DNA of 64,000 nt from Siphonodentalium dalli (Eukaryota > Mollusca > Scaphopoda > Gadilida > Siphonodentaliidae), in NCBI GenBank assembly GCA_032622095.1, contig CP136066.1, positions 117,449,319 through 117,513,318 on the forward strand. Direction: 5' to 3'. The notes under the pieces are model-generated. The model was not told the DNA's origin. It saw only the letters and a program-made list of their open reading frames with translations, and did not search any database. The position numbers and the translations under genes were made by a program. Positions 1 through 10,014 of the stretch are shown piece after piece; position 1 is the first letter of the stretch; the number at the start of each line of letters is the position of its first letter.

Positions 1-96
1 GGAGGTCAAGTGACCAATTTTGAAATTTGCTGGTCGCATTCGTCTGTATGTCTGAGGAATTCTCGGCTAGATATTGTTACCAACATGACATATTTA
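1..96. other. Unassigned left edge
   Basis: Short stretch before the first recognisable repeat. I see no coding potential or repeat match within the window. Confidence 0.3.
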
Positions 97-310
97 AATT
101 AATCCCGCCGTGTACCCCATCACCAACGGCAACGCGACATGTGATGCGTTCTAAAAATAGGTCGATTGCAGTGGATTCGTACAGATGACGAAATATGAGT
201 GCGACAGATAATATTGTTTGATCGAAAGCATTCAGTTTGAATTAATACGTCGCAAAACTCGCCTTGATGTTGGCTAATAGATATTTGTCCCTGCTAGGTG
301 TTGGTAATGT
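97..310 (+). repeat. ~210-bp block, first copy (pair with 6694-6902)
   Basis: This block recurs in direct orientation at 6694-6902 with high similarity. Both copies run from 'aatcccgc' through 'ataggtcgattgcagtggat' to 'tccctgctaggtgttgg'. About 110-200 bp downstream of each copy comes the motif 'ggaacgctcttt' and then the family whose head is 'ttaacccc'. Conserved order over ~6.6 kb suggests a macro-repeat rather than two independent insertions. No LTR hallmarks (TG..CA ends, primer site, gag/pol) are seen. Confidence 0.75.
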
Positions 311-594
311 CGCACACAACACGCTCATGTCTGCATACAGTCTTACACGCGCACGCCGAGACCCAGACATAAGAATGACATTAGGCATATACGCTCTTTA
401 TCAACTATGTACAATGCGATAGGAACGCTCTTTAACTATCAACGCGATTAACCCCCGCCGTGCCTTTGCGGTGATTTGGGAGTGGATAAAGGGTGCTCAG
501 AGCTTCTCGAAAACACGACTACGGCGGTGTCGATGGGATTTTACACTTACATACGAAATTTGATCTCAATCTGTACACGCGTTTTTGATTCTAT

Positions 595-600
<6 letters not shown>

Positions 601-628
<28 letters not shown>
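601..628. repeat. (CA)14 microsatellite
   Basis: Uninterrupted CA dinucleotides inside the first copy of the 240-bp family. Other copies carry shorter CA/TA tracts at the same point, so this is an expansion internal to the repeat. Confidence 0.95.
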
Positions 629-634
<6 letters not shown>

Positions 635-701
635 CGAAGTCTCAAAATATATAGTATAGACTAGCAGGTTAGCCCGCCACTGGCGGCATTCGTCCCATGG
701 C

Positions 702-1582
702 TTTGTCAGAAACATGACTTTTTGTTTTTCAATGAGTTAATTCTGCCCTTTTAATCAAGAGAAATAATGGTCTCACCATGGACCAATAACAATTCAAGTA
801 CAACATTTGGGAATTTTTCCCCACACCATTTCAATTTCCTAATTTAATATTTTTAAAATTTAATATATTTTGTTTCTGAATTGTTTTTTTATTGTTAATT
901 GTTTTTAATTTTAAATTGTTTTAATTAAATCGTAAATTGTTTTAATTAATTTTTTTGTTTCTGGCGGAAAAATTTACCCGTAGAAATCCCCCCTTCCTAG
1001 GAACGACAGACAACGCATTCTTTGTTTCGTGAAATCTCTCTACGATAACATTGCATTGAATTTAAAACAAACGCTTCCCGTCGGGAAATCTGTCTTCGGG
1101 TCGTTGTTGTTGGCATCACGGCTCCCCGAAAACTCTCACATTGCCGAAAACGTGTATTTAGTAATATCGTTGTTGTTGATATTTACGGCTTGGGGGCTAT
1201 TTTCTTATTTAGCAAGTTTGAGGTCAATCGGTTAGAGTCTATAAAGGACACACTCATATATATGACACTTCCCGTAGGTAGCAAGTTTGAGCTCAATCGG
1301 CATTCCCTGGAATTTCCCGTAGATTGGCAGATTCCAGTAGCTTTATAACGGTATATCTGGGGAGAAATCTGATGCTATATTCGTGATTATCTGGGGTGAT
1401 TTCGGTATATACCGAAGGTATATACTGTAAAAACAAAGCGCGCCATCCGTGCTCGCAGGGAATAAATTTCGAGCGATAACGTTTGCGTTCCCGTATAACT
1501 CTGCAGATGCGAATAACGTTGAATGGGAAACAGACGCTCTTTATAGAGATGCGTCAAAAACAAACGCTCATTAAATAATCAC
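702..1582. other. AT-rich spacer without a recognised gene
   Basis: Contains T/A-rich stretches (about 840-960) and phrases such as 'cctaggaacgacaga' and 'gtcgttgttgttggcat' shared with 2.6-4.9 kb. It is derived from the same repeat cluster. No coding signal is seen. Confidence 0.5.
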
Positions 1583-1808
1583 TTGATTAACCCCCGCCGT
1601 GCCTTTGCGGTGATTTGAGATTGGAGAACGGGTGCTCTGAGCTTCTCTAAACCGCGACCACGGTCGTGTCGGTGGGATTTGACACTTACATAGGAAGTTT
1701 GAGCTCAATCTTTACACGCGTTTTGGATTCTATGAAGTACACACATACGGAAGTCTCAAAATATATAGTACTAGCCGATGAGCCCGACGTTGTCCGGGCT
1801 ATTCAAAA

Positions 1809-2300
1809 ACCAAATTTCAAGTCGATAGCTCCACCCGTTTCCGAGATCTGGTCTGCGCATGCGCGAAGTTGGCGTCGCATGGGCTCGGCGACCCGATAAA
1901 ATTCGTATCCGGGGCAAGATACATTCACATAGCAAATTTCAAGTCGATAGCTCCACCCGTTTCCGAGATCTGGTCTGCGCATGCGCGAAGCTGGCGTCGC
2001 ACGGGCTCGGCGACCCGATAAAATTCTTATCCGGGGCAAGATACATTCACATACCAAATTTCAAGTCGATAGCTCCACCCGTTTCCGAGATCTCGTCTGC
2101 GCATGCGCGAAGCTGACGTCGCACGGGCTCGGTGACCCGATAAAATTCGTATCCGGGGCAAGATACATTCACATACCAAATATCAAGTCGATAGCTCCAC
2201 CCGTTTCCGAGATCTCGTCTGCGCATGCGCGAAGCGGGCGCCGCACGGGCTCGCCAATACGACAACGTTCACCGCCTGGTCAAACTACACTCACGTACCA
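1809..2300 (+). repeat. ~122-bp tandem repeat, four copies
   Basis: Monomers begin near 1810, 1934, 2055 and 2177 with 'caaatttcaagtcgatag'. They continue through 'ctgcgcatgcgcgaag' and 'gacccgataaaatt' to 'ggggcaagatacattcac'. Partial monomers recur at 4112-4260. The array ends in the (GACA)n tract. Overlapping open frames on both strands are products of the repetition. Confidence 0.9.
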
Positions 2301-2342
2301 AGTTTCGTCCCGATCGGTCGAGAATCGTAGATTTGTATTAAT

Positions 2343-2390
<48 letters not shown>

Positions 2391-2401
2391 AACAAACAAA
2401 C
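2343..2401. repeat. (GACA)n followed by (AACA)n microsatellite
   Basis: About ten GACA tetramers pass into AACA tetramers. Such tracts end many dispersed repeats in this window (near 4290, 10168, 11470, 12355, 27370 and 42675). Confidence 0.95.
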
Positions 2402-2637
2402 AGAGGTCTTCAAAATATATATGAGATAGACTAGCAGGTTATCCCGCCACTGGCGTGGTTGGTCAGAAACATGACATTTTTTAAATTATTTTGTTTATAT
2501 TTAATTTTGTTTTGATTTTTTAACATTTATTTAAAAAAAAAAATAATAATTGAATTGAATTTTTTTTTTTTAATTGAATTTTTTTTTTATTCGGCCTTTT
2601 TTCGGGCGGAAAAACTGACCCGATGAAATCCCCCCTT

Positions 2638-3815
2638 CCCTTCCTATGAAAGACAGCACAACACGCATTTTTTGTTTTTCATGAATTAATTCATGGTACC
2701 CGTCCCTCAAAGACTGACCCGATGAAAAATTCCCCTGTTCCTAGGACATATATGACACAACAACCCATTCTGCCTTTTTAATCGAGATAATTGCATTCCG
2801 CGATTCGTTTTGCATCCGTATTTTACGCATGGGTAAAAAACTGACCCGATGAAATCCCCCTTCCCTTCCTATGAACGACAGCACAACACGCATTTTTAGT
2901 TTTTCATGAATTAATTCATGGTACCCGTCCCTCAAAGAATGACCCAATTCCCCTGTTCCTAGGACATATATGACACAACAACCCATTCTGCCTTTTTAAT
3001 CGAGATAATTGAATTCCGCGTTTCGTTTTGCATCCGTATTTTACTCATGGGTAGCCGTTTAGCAGCTTCGGTTGTAATCGGGCGGAAAAACTGACCTGAT
3101 GAAATCCCCCTTCCCTTCCTATGAAAGACAGCACAACACGCATTTTTTGTTTTTCATGAATTAATTCATGGTACCCGTCCCTCAAAGACTGACCCGATGA
3201 AAAATTCCACTGTTCCTAGGACATATATGACACAACAACCCATTCTGCCTTTTTAATCGAGATAATTGCATTCCGCGATTCGTTTTGCATCCGTATTTTA
3301 CGCATGGGTAAAAAACTGACCCGATGAAATCCCCCTTCCCTTCCTATGAACGACAGCACAACACGCATTTTTAGTTTTTCATGAATTAATTCATGGTACC
3401 CGTCCCTCAAAGAATGACCCAATTCCCCTGTTCCTAGGACATATATGACACAACAACCCATTCTGCCTTTTTAATCGAGATAATTGCATTCCGCGTTTCG
3501 TTTTGCGTCCGTATTTTACGCATGGGTAGCCGTTTAGCAGCTTCGGTTGTAATCGGGCGGAAAAACTGACCCAATGAAATCCCCTCTTCCAAGCTTCTTA
3601 TGAAAGACAGCACAACACGCATTTTTTGTTTTTCATGAATTAATTCATGGTACCCGTCGCTCAAAGACTGACCCCATGAAAAATTCCCCTGTTCCTAGGA
3701 CATATATGACACAACAACCCATTCTGCCTTTTTAATCGAGATAATTGCATTCCACGTTTCGTTTTGCATCCGTATTTTACGCATGGGTAGCCGTTTAGCA
3801 GCTTCGATTGTAATA
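2638..3815 (+). repeat. Higher-order tandem repeat (~240-bp subunits, 475-bp dimers)
   Basis: Subunits start near 2670, 2903, 3145, 3378 and 3628, marked by 'catgaattaattcatggtac', so the spacing alternates around 233-250 bp. Two successive dimers (about 2741-3215 and 3216-3690) are nearly identical over 475 bp, including an identical 81-codon open frame on the minus strand. Adjacent subunits within a dimer differ more than dimers do. This is the pattern of a higher-order repeat amplified as a dimer. The 81-codon frames are not convincing genes. Confidence 0.85.
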
Positions 3816-4359
3816 AAGAGCGTTGATCCTTAACACCTCCGAATATGGTCAATATAAAGATCGTTGATGCCTTAACCCCCGCCGTGCCTTTGCAGTGATT
3901 TGGGAGTGGAGAAAGGGTGCTCAGAGCTTCTCCAAAACGCGACAACTACGGTGTCCGAGGGTTTTTTTTACCCTTAGATGGGAAGTTTGAACTCAATCGA
4001 GCCAGCCGTTTTCGATTCTATAAAGTACACATATACACACATATATACGGAAGTCTCAAAATATATAGGAGACTAGCCGATGAGCCCGACGTTGTCCGGG
4101 CTATTCAAAAACCAAATTTCAAGTCGATAGCTCTACCCAGCCCGACGTTGTCCGGGCTATTCGAAAACCAAATATCAAGTCGATAGCTCTACCCGTTTCC
4201 GAGATCTGGTCTGCGCATGCGCGAAGCTGGCGTCGCACGGGCTCGGCGACCCGATAAAATTCGTAGATTTGTATAAATGACATACAGACATACAGACAGA
4301 CAGACAAACAGAGGTCTTCAAAATATATATGAGACTAGCAGGTTAGCCCGCCACTGGCG

Positions 4360-4880
4360 GCGTTGGTCCGAAACATGACATTTTTTCGCTTTTCAATGAG
4401 TTAATTGTGCCTTTTTAAGAGAAATTATGGTACCCGTCCCTAAAAGAGGTATGATTTAAGGTACATCGGGCGGAAAAACTGACCTGATGAAAAATTCCCC
4501 CGTTCCTAGGAACGACAGACATAAGAATCACACAACACGCATTTTTTAATGAGTTAATTCTGTCTTATTAATCAAGAGGAATTATGATACCCGTCCCTAA
4601 AATAGGTATGCCAACGATGTCGTTGTTGTTGGCATTCACGGCTTTGGGCAACACGCATTTTTTAATGAGTTAATTCTGTCTTTTTAATCAAGAGGAATTA
4701 TGATACCCGTCCCTAAAAGAGGTATGCCAACGATGTCGTTGTTGTTGGCATTCACGGCTTGGTGGCCACCCGAAAATTCTCACATTGCCGTAAAGAGAAA
4801 ATTAGCATTGTGTGGATTTAGTAATTTGAACTAATTATTTTCTCGCCAACAATGTCGTTGTTGTTGGCATTCACGGCTTG
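4360..4880 (+). repeat. ~120-bp tandem repeat with hairpin motif, three copies
   Basis: The motif 'gccaacgatgtcgttgttgt' occurs near 4610, 4728 and (slightly changed) 4850, and is followed each time by 'tggcattcacggc'. The ends GCCAAC and GTTGGC can pair. Linkers carry 'aattatgatacccgtcccta', shared with neighbouring repeats. Confidence 0.7.
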
Positions 4881-5539
4881 GGAGTGACCCCCCACCTTTA
4901 CGAGATGGTCAAAGGAGAAGGCAGTGGAAGTTCCGATTCGGGGACGTATCGCACTGCCTCGTATTTACTGAATTTTGAGCAGCGAGATAAGCTGCGTGAG
5001 TTAGCACGAATTGAGGGGTGTAAGTTTAGAGCTTGTTTATATGAATGTATCGAAAATAGACTAAGATTTTCAACCGTAACAAGAAATGTATATATGAGAA
5101 AATGTAAATTCTATATTTTGGAAGGTATTAGCAAGTTTTGGCTCAACGGGTTTAGCAGTTTGAAGTGAATATGGATATAAAAAATATACAGATAAAAAAA
5201 ATGTAGAGTTACGCCTCTTGGATCGCGAGCGAATATCAACCTAATTAACCCCCGCCGTGTTTGCGGTCATTTTGATGATTGGGAGAATGAGTGCTCAGAG
5301 CTCGTCCAAAATGCGACGTCGACGATCCCCGTGGCTTTTTACACTTATAAATTTGAGCTCGATCCGCGCAGCCGTTTTTGATTCTATGAAGTACCCACAT
5401 ACACACATATATATATACACATATACGGAAGTCTCAAAATATATAGGAGACAAGCAGATTAGCCCGCCACTGGAGGGATTCGTCCCATGGCTTTGTTATG
5501 AGCGTATATGAGCAAGGACACGGTCGCATGCGAAATTGG

Positions 5540-5965
5540 ACCCGATTTGACCTTCAATTGACCATTTTGAAGGTCAAGGACAGGTCGGGATAACGATTTG
5601 ACCCGTCCAAAACACTCCCCGGACAAAAAGTACCCATAGGTATCAAATTTCGTCGAAATCCGCCATTTTGACACGATTTGACCATTTTGAAGGTCAAGGT
5701 CAGGTCGTGGTCACGATTGAACACATCCAAACACTCCCCAGACAACATTATCCCTAGGTATCAAATTTCGTCGAAATCCGCCAGTTTTGACCATGTTGAA
5801 GGTCAAGGTCAGGTCGGGGTCACGATTTGACCCGTCCAAAACACTCCCCGGACAAAAGTATCCCTAGGTATCAAATTTTGTCAAAAGCCGTCTGTTTTAC
5901 CCGATTTGACCATTTTGAAGGTCAATGTCAGGTAGGATTACGATTTGACCCATCCAAAACAAAGC
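5540..5965 (+). repeat. ~115-125-bp tandem repeat, four copies
   Basis: Monomers are marked by 'gaccattttgaaggtcaagg' near 5559 and 5684, with variants near 5788 and 5907. Each is followed by 'gtccaaaacactccc' and then 'ggtatcaaatttcgtc'. Open frames on both strands here are by-products. Confidence 0.85.
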
Positions 5966-6693
5966 AGCACCCTTGTGACGTCATACAGATAAAGCCTCTC
6001 GGCGATGACGTCAATAACAGTATGATTACGGAAAACTCAAAAATGACCAAATTATGCTAGCTCCCCCCCTCCCCCTGCTGCTGAAAATTACAATGTATTT
6101 TACATGTCTGGACACAGACATAAGAATCACACTACGATGTCATGGCGAAGGAGTGCTCGGATGTTCTCAGAAGCGGTAAGATGACACTTCATGTGGCTTT
6201 TTACCCTTAGATAGCAAGTTTGGGCTCAATCGGTCGAGCCGTTTTCGAGTCTATAAAGGACATACACACACATATATATATACATATATACATAAGTCTC
6301 AAAATATATGGTAGACTAGCAGGTTAGCCCGCCACTGGCGTGGTTGGTCAGAAACAAGACATTTTGTAAATTATTTTTTTTAATATTTTAATTGAATTTT
6401 TTGTTTTTCAATGAGTTAATTTACGCTACATCGGGCGGAAAACTGACCCGATGAAAAACTTCCCCGTTCCTAGGAACGACAGACATAAGAATCACACAAC
6501 ACGCATTTTTTGTTTTCCAATGAGTTATTTCTGCCTTTTTAATCAAGAGAAATTATTATACCCGTACCTAAAAGAGGTATGATTTTTTTTTAACCTGCCC
6601 ATGGCCATTGAGCAGCCCCTGACAGAGGTTGTCCACCCTTACGAGATGGTCAATGTGCCTGTGGGACGTCAGTCCCCGCAAAGAGCGGACAGT

Positions 6694-6902
6694 CAATTAA
6701 TCCCGCTGTGCACCCCCATCACCAACGCGACGTAAGGTACCGTGTGTTGCGTTCTAAAAATAGGTCGATTGCAGTGGATTCGTAGATGACAAAATATGAG
6801 TGCGACAGAGAATATTGTTTGATCGAAAGCAATTAATACGTCACAAGACTCGCCTTGATGCTGGCTAATAGATATTTGTCCCTGCTAGGTGTTGGGAATG
6901 TG
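6694..6902 (+). repeat. ~210-bp block, second copy (pair with 97-310)
   Basis: Direct repeat of 97-310 with small indels. See that entry for the shared order of flanking motifs. Confidence 0.75.
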
Positions 6903-7289
6903 AATTAAAATTGCCGTATGGATGCCGTGGGGGTCTAATCCGATGAAAATCTCACCGTTCCTAGGAAGCGAGTTCCAGATAACGTAAACAAATGCCGTAC
7001 CCCGTTCAGTATGCGAAAGCCGAAGGGAATAAAGAGCGTTAACCGGTTAACGAACCCAAATATGGAAGATCTTTATCAACGACACTGCAGATAGGAACGC
7101 TCTTTGACTATCAACGCTATTAACCCTGAAGTGCCTTTTTTTGTGACTGAGAGTGGAGAACGGGTGCTCTGAGCTTTTTACCCTTAGATGGGAAGTTTGA
7201 TCCCAATCGGTGCAACCGTTTTCGATTCTATAAAGGACACATATATTTATATACGGAAGACTCAAAACATATAGGAGATTAGTTTGGTG

Positions 7290-8240
7290 AAAATCCCCAT
7301 TTTTTGCAGCTGACACAAACAGCGTCTTTTTAGAAAAATTTAACCCGCACCATAATCTTGCTCGTAATAAGTTACATGTGTTAGTCCCTTTTATGCCATA
7401 TAGGTGGTCCACGTGAAGGTATATGTAACAGACAGACCCGACATTCGAAAATGTAGGCACCAACTGTGGTGTCTTTAATGGGTCCACACAATTTGATTCC
7501 TCGTATCATTGGAGAATAATGTGTATGAATTTGGTGGAAATTTGCGCTAAACATATATATATAAATGTTGTCCCTCCCCGCCCTATCCTTGACTCAAGTG
7601 GCGCCACTATGACATCTCTACTCATTATGAAGATGAATATATATAAAATTGGTGGAAATCAGCGACAAACAAATTCGTATCAAATATAGTGCCCCCCATC
7701 TCTTAAACAAACATCACCAATTTGGCGTATTTTAACCACACAATTAGACTCCTGATATCATGGAGATTATTATGTATAAGTTTGATTGAGAAGAATTTAT
7801 TTCCATCTGGTGGAAATCGGCGCTGAAAATTGTTTTATCAATTTTGGTGTTCCTCTCCCCTTCATTGCACCTCTGACTAAAAAGGCACCAGTTTTGCCAT
7901 CTTTAAATCACACATTAAATGCCACTTTTGACCATATTTAAATCACACGCCACTTATGACACACCGTTACACTGCTGATGTCATGAAGATGATAACGTAT
8001 AAGCGATCTCACTCGAATTTGGTATGTAGGCTTACTTTGATCCCAGGAACAATATGGGTGGGTCCAATTTCACGTGCGACTGTGTCCTTGACCTTGACCT
8101 CACTCATATAAGCTCATATCCGACTCAAATTTCTGGACCTCAACCGATCCGACTCAAATTTGGTATGTAAGCCTACTTTGATCCCGGCAACAATATGGGT
8201 CAAATCCCTAAATAACCAGGACAAGTTGGGCACATCAGCT
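7290..8240. repeat. Degenerate dispersed repeats, no gene
   Basis: The phrase 'ggtggaaat' with 'ggcgc' or 'gcgacaaa' recurs near 7535, 7650 and 7810. The phrase 'ctttgatcc(c)' with 'acaatatgggt' recurs near 8036 and 8180. These look like decayed ~120-140-bp units. A 146-codon minus-strand frame (7047-7487) crosses repeat boundaries and shows no family resemblance. Confidence 0.5.
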
Positions 8241-8562
8241 AGTTAAATATAAAATTGTGAATAACAGGTGCAACATACTGTGTATGACACTGCATTTCTA
8301 CTCAAATGTGAAAGAGTATAATACAACCACTTTAATGAAACGACACCAGGCAGTTAGTATCAATATACAAAAATCAAATTAATGTTTGTCGCAAAAATGG
8401 TATTATAATAAATCAGTTGAATACTACCATTAAATTTTCAAAACAGGTCTCTCATTAATTATTTATGCAGTTATCCTGTTTGTTTTATATCAGTCAAGAA
8501 GAGTTTATATGGATGATAGGTCTGATTGGAAGTTAGTGATGTAGTTAATTCAAACTAGAGGT

Positions 8563-8765
8563 GTGACTGTCCCAATTTGACTACGATTACCCCCCTGTTT
8601 TAAAAATACTAAGATGTTTCACATGTCAGTAAACATTTAATTAAAATAATAAAATAACAGTTCCCATTGCAGGTGTACAACCATAACCCTAATCTTAAAC
8701 CTATTGACCGAACGAGAGGCCGATCACGATCGACAGATGTTAAACCATACCTTGGTGATAGTGAT
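8563..8765. repeat. Dispersed repeat head, shared with 10857-11012
   Basis: 'actagaggtgtgactgtccc' followed by 'acccccctgtttt' and 'tttcacatgtcagtaaac' is repeated almost verbatim at 10857-11012. It is followed here by 'gaggccgatcacgatcg', which also occurs at 10419, 12893 and 40138. These are termini of dispersed non-autonomous elements. Confidence 0.7.
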
Positions 8766-8779
8766 CAGTAGATGAGTTG

Positions 8780-9165
8780 ATGAGTAGAAAGAAGAAGAAA
8801 AGAATCTGCACACAGGTATGAACAGATAGAATCAAGATTATCCAAGCAAGAAAAGAATCTGCACACAGGTATGAACAGATAGAATCAAGATTATCCAAGC
8901 AAGAAAAGAATCTGCACACAGGTATTATTAAACATGTGGAATCAAGATTATCCAAGCAAGAGGATCAAGAATATCCAAGCAAGACAAGAATCTTCACATA
9001 TCTATGAACAGGTAGGATCAAGATTATCCAAGCATGACAAGAATCTGCACACAGGTATTAACATGTAGAATCAAGAATATCCAAGCAAGGGGATCAAGAA
9101 TATCCAAGCAAGATAAGAATCTGCACACAGGTATTAACATGTAGAATCAAGAATATCCAAGCAAG
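8780..9165 (+). repeat. ~55-57-bp minisatellite, six to seven copies
   Basis: Units contain 'caagattatccaagcaag' and 'agaatctgcacacaggtat', starting near 8832, 8889 and 8946, with shortened variants to 9165. There is no spacer/repeat alternation, so it is not CRISPR-like. Confidence 0.9.
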
Positions 9166-10014
9166 AGTGATCAAGTGTTCTCTGCAAAATATCCTTATAG
9201 ATCTCAGTTGTGCAGCTTTCTCTGGTAGTTACATGTTAGGTTGTGATGTGTTGGGTCTGATAACAGATGCCTAAATAGCCTTTGCATTGAAAGTGGCTGA
9301 CTGGCTGGCTCTTGTGATAACAAACAAATCATTCTCTACATGGCAGATAACATGCAGTGATTAAAAACATATCACTTTGTTTCATTTATCAACAGGCAAT
9401 CAACAGTGTTCTAAAATCTGACCCATGTCTCATTAATTTTCCCAATTGGCAGTTAGTTTAGAAAATTCCAGAGAGGATATACATATAAAATCAGAGGTTA
9501 TGGAATTCTCTTTAAATTTAAATTGATCAGATAACTGAACCCCAGTTGCATAAAGACACTTGAATCTCAAGATTAGCTAAATGATTTTAGCAATGTTCTA
9601 AAGCCCATTTTGGTAACTTAACCTACAAAACCCTTTATTAAACAGCATGTGCTGTGTATTGTTGAAACTTTTTAAAAAATTAGATACCATAGCTTTTATC
9701 TGCACATTGGCATAAGAAACATCAGAAAATAATATAGCCATATTAATAGCTAAGTAGTCCAAAGGCATGGGATGAAATTGGTGAATATGGCTCCAAACAA
9801 ATTCACCAGTACATGACAATTTTTTGGGCCGATTTAAACCAAATTTGGTGTGCTGACTCGGGGTACCCTTGGCAGAGTTATAATAGGGTTAGTTTTTAAA
9901 ATTTTGTTATTTAATTTTTTGTTTTAATTATTTTAAAAAAAATATTTAATTTTTTTTATTTATTTAATTTTTTATGCAAGGAATTAAATCGATTTTTTTT
10001 TTTAAGAGCGAATA
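9166..10014. other. No gene recognised
   Basis: AT-rich sequence with homopolymeric T/A runs near 9895-10005. No conserved open frame or repeat is identified in most of it. The start of the 10-13 kb repeat family lies at its right end. Confidence 0.4.

Larger units (their letters stand above)
446..7285 (+). repeat. Dispersed ~240-bp repeat family, six copies
   Basis: Copies lie at about 446-701, 1583-1795, 3871-4080, 5244-5490, 6170-6350 (partial) and 7119-7285 (partial). The consensus head is 'gattaacccccgccgtgcc'. The middle reads 'ttacccttagatgggaagtt' and then 'ttctataaagtacacac', and the tail is 'gaagtctcaaaatatata' followed by 'agcccgccactggcg'. The copies share orientation and are embedded among other tandem repeats. 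No open frame is conserved between copies, so this is probably a non-autonomous element or satellite-like unit of unknown class. Confidence 0.7.

Noticed and set aside
1803-2424. Overlapping frames on both strands
   Set aside because: By-products of the 122-bp tandem repeat and the GACA microsatellite.
4878-5168. 96-codon plus-strand frame as a gene
   Set aside because: It begins in a tandem-repeat tail, has no recognisable domain and no supporting signals; only a short middle part looks protein-like.
97-6902. LTR retrotransposon bounded by the two 210-bp direct repeats
   Set aside because: No TG..CA termini, primer-binding site, polypurine tract or gag/pol frames; the interior consists of short tandem repeats.
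7047-7487. 146-codon minus-strand frame
   Set aside because: It crosses a dispersed-repeat copy and has no family resemblance.
8780-9165. CRISPR-like array
   Set aside because: Units follow directly without unique spacers; the context is eukaryotic; it is a minisatellite.
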